Translations under genes and position numbers: made by a program | Origin: Micromussa lordhowensis | Taxonomy: Eukaryota; Cnidaria; Anthozoa; Scleractinia; Lobophylliidae | Reading direction: 5' to 3' | DNA: 64,000 nucleotides | Assembly (NCBI GenBank): GCA_964020085.1 | Contig: OZ026600.1 | Span: 3,375,965-3,439,964 of the forward strand | Shown here: one piece after another, positions 33,552 through 64,000 of the stretch | Position numbering within the stretch: the first letter of the stretch is position 1 | Layout: each line of letters starts with the position of its first letter | Notes under the pieces: generated by a model | Databases searched by the model: none | What the model was told of the DNA's origin: nothing | Seen by the model: the letters and a program-made list of their open reading frames with translations, nothing else

Positions 33552-34527
33552 TTGTATAACGCAACGTTCTTCAGTTGTTTTATTTCCGTAGTGATTACTG
33601 GTGCTTTCTGTGCGCTTAACAATTTTCCCCAAGGAGTCGACCACGTGCAAATTATGTCACATCGATGCTGTTACTGTCAAAAGCCATTTACTCGTGCTGG
33701 TAGTAAAAGACATCACGAGAAGTATACTTGTTGGAAGCGAATTGAAAATGGTCACGACAAACTCCCTTTGGTAGACCTCCCATCGTCAACGGCAATAACA
33801 CGAGTGGATGCTCCAAAGATCGCATTTCCTACTGAAAAGCAGAATGGGATTCCAAATGGCATAGAGAGGGGAATAGCGTTTCGGTTCAAGACACCCTCTA
33901 GTATTTTGGTCGTGGGCCCTTCTGGTTGTGGCAAGACTTGTTTTACCGAGTCCTTTCCTCTTGGATCATTTGGAAGAATTGTTTGTAAGCCCTCCTCCCA
34001 CGATTCATTATTGCTACGGGGTGTGGCAACATGGATTCCAAGACATGAAAGACGCTGGCATACAATTTCACGAAGGGGTTCCTACCACCTTCCATTTGCA
34101 AAAATGGTTTCCAAAAGGTGGTTTACTTGTGTTAGATGATCTGATGGTCGAGGGAGGTGAAGACAAAGAGTTGCTAGACTTATTCACCAAACATTCACAT
34201 CATCAAAATATCACCGTGTTGTACTTGTGCCAAGACATGTTTCCACCAGGGAAATACGCAAAGAGTATTTCCAGGAACGCTCACTATGTCATAGCCTTCA
34301 AAAATCCACGAGATCAATTAGGGATGAGGAATTTACTGCTTCAAGCTTTTCCCACTTGCTGGCAAGACATGATGGACGTCTATCAAAAAGTGACCGAACG
34401 ACCATTTGGGTACACGGTCCTGGATTTACATCCTGCCAGTGACGACAGGAAACGCCTGTTTAGTCACCTCTTGACTCACGAAGGATACCCGCGCTGGCAT
34501 CGAAGAATTAAGAAAGAGGATGTTTGA
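33552..34527 (+). pseudogene. Polinton/adintovirus-type packaging ATPase, right copy, with a frameshift
   Basis: This is the mirror partner of the left-arm ATPase, facing right. Finger, Walker A (GPSGCGKT, canonical here), Walker B LLVLDDLM and the C-terminal half are all present. A one-base insertion near 33950, shortly after the Walker A codons, splits it into a frame ending at 34139 and a second frame that runs to the normal stop at 34527. The left copy lacks this insertion. The two copies therefore carry different inactivating changes, and neither makes the full protein as read here. Confidence 0.8.
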
Positions 34528-34617
34528 TCACCGAGCAAAAAATGATATATAAAATATCACTTCAAGGGTTTCGGCTCATTTGAAGCACGTTGTCTTGGGT
34601 GAATGACGACGGGAACC

Positions 34618-35181
34618 ATGCGTTCTCCTTCAACAGATATTTTTGGCCCCGTGGAAGAAAACAATGATGAAAACATAGAAGACGAAGAACAAGAAGAAGA
34701 AGAAGAGGTAGAGGAGGAACAGGAAGAAGAGGAGCCTGAGGAGGAAGAGACTAGCAGCTCCGAAGAGGAAGAAGAAGCGGACGACGACAATGAACCAGAT
34801 CCGTGGCTTCCGTTACGTCAAAAAGTCGGAGAAAGTATCAATGAAACCTACCTGAGAGAAGTCCAACAGTTCCTGGATAGGGGAAAATCCCAACACTATG
34901 CCGAAACTGCCGCTTTCAACGCCCTGTTACCTGTAAGTAGAAGAAGGCTACGAAGAACTTATTTAGAACGTCTAAAATGGACTCACCATATCAAACACGA
35001 TGCAATACACCGTAAAGTCATGAAGACTCTTCGACGCTTTACTGAGGAAGATGACATGGATTTTGACGAGGCGGCCGAGTCGGCAGTGGCAAAACGGAAA
35101 TTCCTGTTGAACAGACTAATGAAAAAGAAATTGCTCCCTGAGGGTAACGACGACGAAGAAGTAGCGGAAGGGGAGGTTTAA
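34618..35181 (+). CDS. Acidic protein, right copy
   Basis: 187 residues, the same length as the left copy and differing at a few positions (for example SSSEEEEEADD against SSSEEKEEADD, and AETAAFN against AENAAFN). It has the acidic N-terminal run, then a helical domain ending MKKKLLPEGNDDEE. An in-frame Met five codons upstream is possible. The gene follows the ATPase frame by about 90 bases and precedes the basic-protein gene. Confidence 0.65.
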   Translation: MRSPSTDIFGPVEENNDENIEDEEQEEEEEVEEEQEEEEPEEEETSSSEEEEEADDDNEPDPWLPLRQKVGESINETYLREVQQFLDRGKSQHYAETAAFNALLPVSRRRLRRTYLERLKWTHHIKHDAIHRKVMKTLRRFTEEDDMDFDEAAESAVAKRKFLLNRLMKKKLLPEGNDDEEVAEGEV

Positions 35182-35273
35182 ACCTTAGTGTGATACACTG
35201 AATTGGCCATGTGACTCTTATAAGAGTTTGCGATTCTAGAGTTTTAATCATTATTTGTAAGACGCCACACAAG

Positions 35274-35738
35274 ATGAATTGCTCCAATCAACGGTCGGGG
35301 AATGACAAGATAGTTGTTTGTAGGAAAGCCTACAATAAAGACTATTATGCAAAGAACAGAGAGCATATCCTGGCCCGGCAAAAACGATATCGTGCCGAGA
35401 ACGCTGAGATTCTCAAATCACGTCGTAAAAGGTGGTATGAAAACAACAGGGAAAGGCTCGCCAGCAGCCAGAGAGCCTATTGTCAACAAAAAAAGGAACA
35501 CATCAGAAATTACCGAAGCCAATACTGTAAAAACAACAGGGAACAGATCAACAAATATTGGAGATCTCATTATGCCAAGAATAAGGAACAGATCAGGCAA
35601 AGACTTCATGACCAAAAACAAAGAAAAGAAGGTCAGAATATCGTGCGTTTTGGGGCCTGGGACCAAGAGTCGGAGAAACTAGAAAGGAGTCTAGTTCCCA
35701 GCGATACACTTTGTGAAACACCGACGGTCAAGACTTAA
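35274..35738 (+). CDS. Basic repeat protein, right copy
   Basis: 154 residues from MNCSNQRSGN with the same six basic repeats as the left copy (NREHILARQKRYRAEN, KNKEQIRQRLHDQKQR). An extra T in a T-run near 35650 changes the frame relative to the left copy, so the last ~25 residues differ (FGAWDQESEKLERSL...). Which end is original cannot be decided from two copies. AATAAA near 35779 is a likely polyadenylation signal. Confidence 0.6.
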   Translation: MNCSNQRSGNDKIVVCRKAYNKDYYAKNREHILARQKRYRAENAEILKSRRKRWYENNRERLASSQRAYCQQKKEHIRNYRSQYCKNNREQINKYWRSHYAKNKEQIRQRLHDQKQRKEGQNIVRFGAWDQESEKLERSLVPSDTLCETPTVKT

Positions 35739-36940
35739 AGTTGTAATCAATTCTCTCTTTGGTTTTCATGCTGTTTTCAATAAACGTCATACATTATGCA
35801 TCAGACTCTTTGCTTTGTTCATAACAATTTCATGACATAGGTATACCCCCCTATCCCCTGTCTTCACAATGGTTCTTAAGCATGTGATATCGCATACCCC
35901 CTATCCCCCATCTTCTCATTGGATACCCGTTTTTATATACAAGTCTTTCAGACTTGAGCAAAATCATTTTACTTGTGACGACGTTGGACACACTTTTTCG
36001 CATTCTTGTCTTGGCGATTATGAAACTAATTAAGTGATCAAGAGCTGAGCATCGCTTTGGAAGAATTTGAAAGGAGTATGGTTGATGTAAGTGAATTATT
36101 CTTGCCACTATTAGAGAACCGCTTAGACCAGGAGCTCCTGCTTAGACCGAATTACAATTTGTGCGGCTGTTGAATCAGGAGCGATGCGATTTGCAATGTT
36201 TGTTTGATCTTTACTTCAAGCGCGAACGTTTGTTTGAAATACCTTAGATGTTATGTTTAGCTTCTAAGCGTGCACGCGCTCGGTTTTAATTCATTTCACG
36301 TTTCATCTCTGACTTAATATGTTAATTCTTCAACGGTGGCTTAAAATGTCTTTTGTTTGTTTAAGATTCTTTTGAATGATGCTTTTCTCAAGGGAACAGT
36401 CGAGATCAATGAGTTTAGATTTGCATTTCTACTTGATGTATTTCAATTACTAGTGCACACACGTTGTTTGCAAATTGGACACAGGTCCCTCTTGTAAAGA
36501 ATTAGGACTTTTTAATAAATACAATTGTTTCTCATTTGATGTACATGTGTCTAGATTAATTCTCGAGTCCTAGGGGAAACAAATATGATAAGACCGATCT
36601 AAGGCCTTTTCTCGCCCAAAACAAACTCCTATTTATCAAAGTTAGTCCCATGGATTTTGAAGTTGCGTGACATTTTTGCGAAAACCCTGGCGTGATTTGT
36701 GTCGCCATGGAAATCTGTAAGACCGATCCCAGTCCTCTGTTGAGGCTGGTGGGCTGTTTTCCAACATGGCTGACTTTCACGGGTGCCGCCATCTTGAATT
36801 CTTAATTCACCTCCTGATTGGTTGAAATTTGTGGCGGCCATCTTGGATTTGGAAAACAATAGTCTATTGTTCTCAAAACAATAGCCTATTGTCTTTCTCG
36901 GCTCCTGATTGGTTACTGCCCCTATGAGCCAGGTATAGTA

Positions 36941-37262
36941 ATCACATTCGTTATGTATATTATTGTCTACCTGTGTAAAAATGGACTCACTCTCGTGGAA
37001 TATCACGGAATATATGGCAAGAAAGTTATAAATTTATTCTTGCGCTTATTTGAGCGATATGGTCAGATTTATTTACTGCATGGAGTGATCGATGTTTTGA
37101 TGCAAACTTCCCCATTCGCATTTCTGGGAGGCAATAAATGATAACGAGCTCATGCACTTTTTGTACAATTTTGAGTTATTATTATTCCTGCGTGACAAAA
37201 AGTATGCAATAAATCGGCCTCAAATTCTTGGAACTTGTAACCGTGCTATGCCTTTGCAGTAT
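36941..37262. other. Flank of the giant palindrome
   Basis: No coding exon or clear repeat is visible. In particular, none of the missing RALGAPB C-terminal exons is found here. Confidence 0.45.
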
Positions 37263-37284
37263 TCAATAATGATATTTTTGTCCC

Positions 37285-37500
37285 TTTTGGGTAGACTGGT
37301 TGACTGGTTGACGGGTAAACTGGTGACCTGGTGGACCAGTGACCTGTGAACCAGTGGGCCAGTGACCAGTGGACTTGTGGACCGGTGACCAGTGACCAGT
37401 GGACTGGCAGGCCGTTGAACTGGTGGATTGGTGGACCAGTAAATAATTGACCAGTGGACTGGTGGGCTGGTGGACCAGTGACCGGTGGACCAGTGACTGG
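37285..37500 (+). repeat. GGTGGACCAGTGAC-type minisatellite, cut by a sequence gap
   Basis: Degenerate repeats of about 10-14 bases (ACTGGTGG, ACCAGTGGACTGG, GACCAGTGACC) run without interruption into the N block. Confidence 0.8.
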
Positions 37501-37700
37501 NNNNNNNNNNNNNNNNNNNNNNNNNNNNNNNNNNNNNNNNNNNNNNNNNNNNNNNNNNNNNNNNNNNNNNNNNNNNNNNNNNNNNNNNNNNNNNNNNNNN
37601 NNNNNNNNNNNNNNNNNNNNNNNNNNNNNNNNNNNNNNNNNNNNNNNNNNNNNNNNNNNNNNNNNNNNNNNNNNNNNNNNNNNNNNNNNNNNNNNNNNNN
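37501..37700. other. Assembly gap (200 N)
   Basis: Exactly 200 N, probably a fixed-size placeholder. The left flank is a minisatellite and the right flank is the end of a palindrome, both hard to assemble, so the true size and contents are unknown. Confidence 0.95.
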
Positions 37701-37838
37701 GTATGTCCTCACGTGGGGTTGGGGCGAGTTATCAAGGTGCACCATGGGATAAGAAAATGCAGTAAAGGGGTCAGCGGCTGCTCATCACTTCCCGCCATTT
37801 GCGCCATCTTGGAATATTTGAAGGAGGTCGTCAGGAAG

Positions 37839-37905
37839 ATGTTTTGCTGTAACTGTGGGCAACAAGTTTCGGATGGAGTCAACTACTGTTCAAACTGTGG
37901 GAAAG
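37839..37905 (+). CDS. Zinc-ribbon first exon, left arm
   Basis: Begins MFCCNCGQQV and continues to the second ribbon half (YCSNCGK), giving two CxxC pairs as in a zinc ribbon; then a strong donor (AAAG|GTGAGC). No following exon with the right phase is recognised in this window. A CGCCATCTTGG motif (YY1-like) lies just upstream, fitting a promoter. Confidence 0.45.
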
Positions 37906-38044
37906 GTGAGCATTTCGAATAGCTTTTCGTTAAATTTATACTCGCACGTTGAGACGATTTGCATTTGTGTTTAAACTGACTTCATTTCAGTTGAATAGAG
38001 TTTAGACCTTAAATGTCTCGACCCCTCCCTTCTAATGCAGCCTT

Positions 38045-38198
38045 GAAATCGCCAAAGATCGCATTGAAAGAAGTTTTGAATCTTACTAAAAATAGTAAGA
38101 TTCAAAACTTCTTTCAATGCGATCGAAAGAAGTTTTGAATCTTACTATTTTTAGTAAGATTCAAAACTTCTTTCAATGCGATCTTTGGCGATTTCAAG
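38045..38198. repeat. Double hairpin in the palindrome centre
   Basis: ATCGCATTGAAAGAAG-TTTTGAATCTTACTA is followed by its mirror, then a second, nearly identical hairpin. CTTGAAATCGCCAAAGATCG at the left is mirrored by CGATCTTTGGCGATTTCAAG at the right. Confidence 0.75.
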
Positions 38199-38636
38199 GA
38201 AGTATGCACAAGATTAGGCAAAACTACAGTATTCAAGGACACTTTTGGTGACATAATTTGTGGCTCCTTCAGCTCGGCACCAGTGAATATCAAGAAAGAA
38301 AAATGGCTCCTTTGGCTCCAGAGGAGTAGAGCCAATCGAGCCGGTCGGGTCGTTTGTAAATAGATACATTTGTAAAAGCAGGTAAAAGTAGCCCTGTCTT
38401 CTGTAGTGTAGCACAAAGGAAGCTGATTCTGTAATATTCGAGGAACGTTTATTTCTATTCGGTTTATAGTGTTAAGACTGCATTAGAAAAAAAGGGGTCG
38501 AGACATTTAAGGTCTACAATACACTTGATTAAGTTCTTAAACTCTATTCAACTGAAATAAAGTCAGTTTAAACACAAATGCAAATCGTCTCAACGTGCGA
38601 GTATAAATTTAACGAAAAGCTATTCGAAATGCTCAC

Positions 38637-38703
38637 CTTTCCCACAGTTTGAACAGTAGTTGACGCCATCCGAAACTTGTCGCCCACAGTTACAGCAAAA
38701 CAT
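38637..38703 (-). CDS. Zinc-ribbon first exon, right arm
   Basis: Mirror of the exon at 37839-37905, with one residue changed (CGRQV against CGQQV). The four Cys pairs and the splice donor are kept. No downstream exon is recognised. Confidence 0.4.
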
Positions 38704-38854
38704 CTTCCTGACGACCTCCTTCAAATGTTCGACCCAAATGTTCCAAGATGGCGCAAATGGCGGGAAGTGATGAGCAGCCGCTGACCCCTTTACTGCATTT
38801 TCTTATCCCATGGTGCACCTTGATAACTCGCCCCAACCCCACGTGAGGACATAC

Positions 38855-39215
38855 TTTGACTTTTGCCGTGAGGTTTTTCTATTTGCCGCGAGGTTTTCCT
38901 ATTTGCCGTGAGGTTTCTCTATTTGCCGTGAGGTTTTTCTATTTGCCGTGAGGTTTCTCTATTTGCCGTGAGGTTTTTCTATTTGCCGTGAGGTTTTTCC
39001 TTTTTGCCGTGAGACTTTTACTTTTGCCGTGAGTCTTTTTCTTTTGCCGTGAGTCTTTTTCTTTTTGCCGTGAGGTTTTTCTTTTTGCCGTGAGTCTTTT
39101 CTTTTTGCCGTGAGTCTTTTTCTTTTTGCCGTGAAGTTATTTCTTTTGCCGTGAGTCTTTTTCTTTTGCCGTGAGACTTTCCTTTTCACCGTGAGGTTAT
39201 TTCTTTTGCCGTGAC
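38855..39215. repeat. TTTTTGCCGTGAG minisatellite
   Basis: About 17 units of 20-23 bases (TTTTTGCCGTGAGTCTTTTTC and variants such as TATTTGCCGTGAGGTT) directly follow the palindrome. The Lys-rich minus-strand ORF over it is only a reading of the repeat. Confidence 0.85.
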
Positions 39216-39331
39216 AGTTGTGGGCCACCGTAGTAAATTATGGGATTAGCAACTATTGATCCACATAGTCAGAAAGAGCACACCGAGATTCACAAAATCC
39301 CCAAGTTTGGTGTTAATCAGGCTAATTTTCA

Positions 39332-39465
39332 CTGAGATAGAGGCATTTAAAAACAAAAAAAATTTACAAAGAAATGTATTAAAATCCGGACAAATGTCCG
39401 GATTTGTCCGCATTTCCATACATTTCTTTGTAAATTTTTTTTGTTTTTAAATGCCTCTATCTCAG
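39332..39465. mobile_element. Foldback MITE
   Basis: CTGAGATAGAGGCATTTAAA and the next ~27 bases are mirrored perfectly at 39419-39465. The centre contains a second small dyad CCGGACAAATGTCCGG. Confidence 0.8.
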
Positions 39466-39768
39466 CTTATCTGAAATAGGGTCAGCATTTGGATAGCGTG
39501 GCAGTCTAATCCCCACCCCTCCCAAACATACACTTGCCCAGCGAGCAACACAACTAGAACAAGAAAGACCAGTTGAACCGGTTAGTTTATTTGCACATAA
39601 ATAGTGGATTGAAGCTTGGCATTTTCGTGATCGTCATGTCTTGGGTTCAAGACCTTTTTTTCGTCTTTTAGATGATCTGCACTCCAACAAAATCTTTTGT
39701 CAGTGCCTGGTTTCTTCGCTAACGTTTGTCTCTATTTACACAGCGATGTGTCATATTTTCTGCAGCAT
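39466..39768 (-). other. Likely 3' UTR of ABCC10
   Basis: No coding exon. It lies directly downstream of the ABCC10 stop. I see no clear canonical polyadenylation signal on the minus strand. Confidence 0.4.
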
Positions 39769-63724
<23,956 letters not shown>

Positions 63725-64000
63725 CTGGAAAAAAGTTACCAAAAAACCCCAAATACTTATCAGCGTCAGAAACTGCCCTATTATTATTTGCTGATCTGAC
63801 ACGAAAAAGTTTATAATCCAAAAAGAACATTGTACACTTACATGTATAGTAAAACTCCTAAATTGTTAACACTACAAATATTTTTTGAAAGTTATCAGCT
63901 CACAATATATACCAATTACTGTAATAATGGTAAAGCCGTAACTGTAACAGTAACTAATCTTTTTCTATTCTAAAATAATGTCTGAAAAAAGCCCTGGGCT

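Larger units (their letters stand above)
29507..36940. mobile_element. 7.4-kb inverted duplication carrying Polinton-type ATPase gene sets
   Basis: The left end (TACTATACCTGGCTTATAGG) and right end (ending AGCCAGGTATAGTA) start two arms of about 3.4-3.6 kb that are reverse complements along their whole length. Each arm has, from the centre outward, an ATPase gene, an acidic-protein gene and a basic repeat-protein gene, so transcription diverges from the middle. The centre is a 20-bp tandem array. The arms differ by scattered substitutions and small indels. The ATPase is of the kind found in Polinton/Maverick elements and adintovirus-like viruses. No DNA polymerase B, integrase, protease or capsid gene is present, so it looks non-autonomous or partial. 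No target duplication was found at the outer ends. Confidence 0.8.
37701..38854. mobile_element. 1.15-kb palindrome with zinc-ribbon exons in both arms
   Basis: The left arm starts GTATGTCCTCACGTGGGG right at the gap and is mirrored by the right arm, ending CCCCACGTGAGGACATAC at 38854. The arms are about 335-360 bases and differ by substitutions and one ~17-base indel. Between them is an inner hairpin (38045-38198) and about 300 unpaired bases. Each arm holds a short exon with ATG and a good splice donor. It may be a large-TIR transposon carrying a gene start, or an inverted duplication of a host promoter and first exon. Confidence 0.7.

Noticed and set aside
32811..33650. Several long ORFs (112-184 codons) on both strands reading KICSYCRKYAAIAEN-like repeats
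   Set aside because: They only translate the 20-bp array; the unit length keeps several frames open on both strands, and the ends run into the ATPase genes in antisense.
29507..36940. Palindrome as a pure sequencing or assembly artefact
   Set aside because: The arms differ by many substitutions, indels and distinct inactivating mutations. A head-to-head join of two haplotypes is still possible and needs reads.
38959..39228. Lys/Arg-rich 89-codon minus-strand ORF
   Set aside because: It is a reading of the TTTTTGCCGTGAG minisatellite.

Overview
The window is eukaryotic and most likely from an anthozoan cnidarian (stony coral or sea anemone). Genes are split by GT-AG introns, exons are short, and introns and spacers are crowded with hairpin MITEs, a tRNA-derived SINE, a Penelope-like element, a non-LTR retrotransposon and minisatellites. 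The protein genes are ordinary animal genes, and the non-coding DNA has an anthozoan look. The species is inferred, not proven.

Layout. 1-2387: the 3' part of an acyl-CoA oxidase gene (+). 6016-10690: a complete tandem paralogue (five exons, 677 residues). 16013-16402 (-): an unrecognised 129-residue ORF. 17224-17775 (-): a protein resembling lipid-droplet assembly factor 1 (promethin). 19566-29250 (+): twelve exons of RALGAPB, encoding about 971 residues; the C-terminal third, with the catalytic-type GAP domain, is absent. 29507-36940: a 7.4-kb inverted duplication with two divergently transcribed copies of a Polinton-type packaging ATPase, an acidic protein and a basic repeat protein, arranged around a central 20-bp iteron-like array. 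37263-39215: a minisatellite, a 200-base gap of N, a second palindrome whose arms each carry a zinc-ribbon first exon, and another minisatellite. 39769-63724 (-): 26 exons of ABCC10 (MRP7); its N-terminal part lies beyond the right edge. Nested in ABCC10 introns are an intronless Mab-21/cGAS-like nucleotidyltransferase gene (47938-50343, +), a Penelope-like fragment with hammerhead-like motifs, a 5'-truncated LINE and many MITEs.

The host genes do not form one pathway. They cover fatty-acid beta-oxidation, possible lipid-droplet assembly, Ral GTPase control, organic-anion efflux and possible innate immune sensing. RALGAPB and ABCC10 are tail to tail, and everything between them is mobile or palindromic DNA.

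The most unusual features are the giant ATPase palindrome, the nested Mab-21 gene with a very long insertion between its catalytic residues, the Penelope fragment with ribozyme-like motifs in both arms, and a foldback element whose loop is tRNA-like and which has a 15-bp target duplication.
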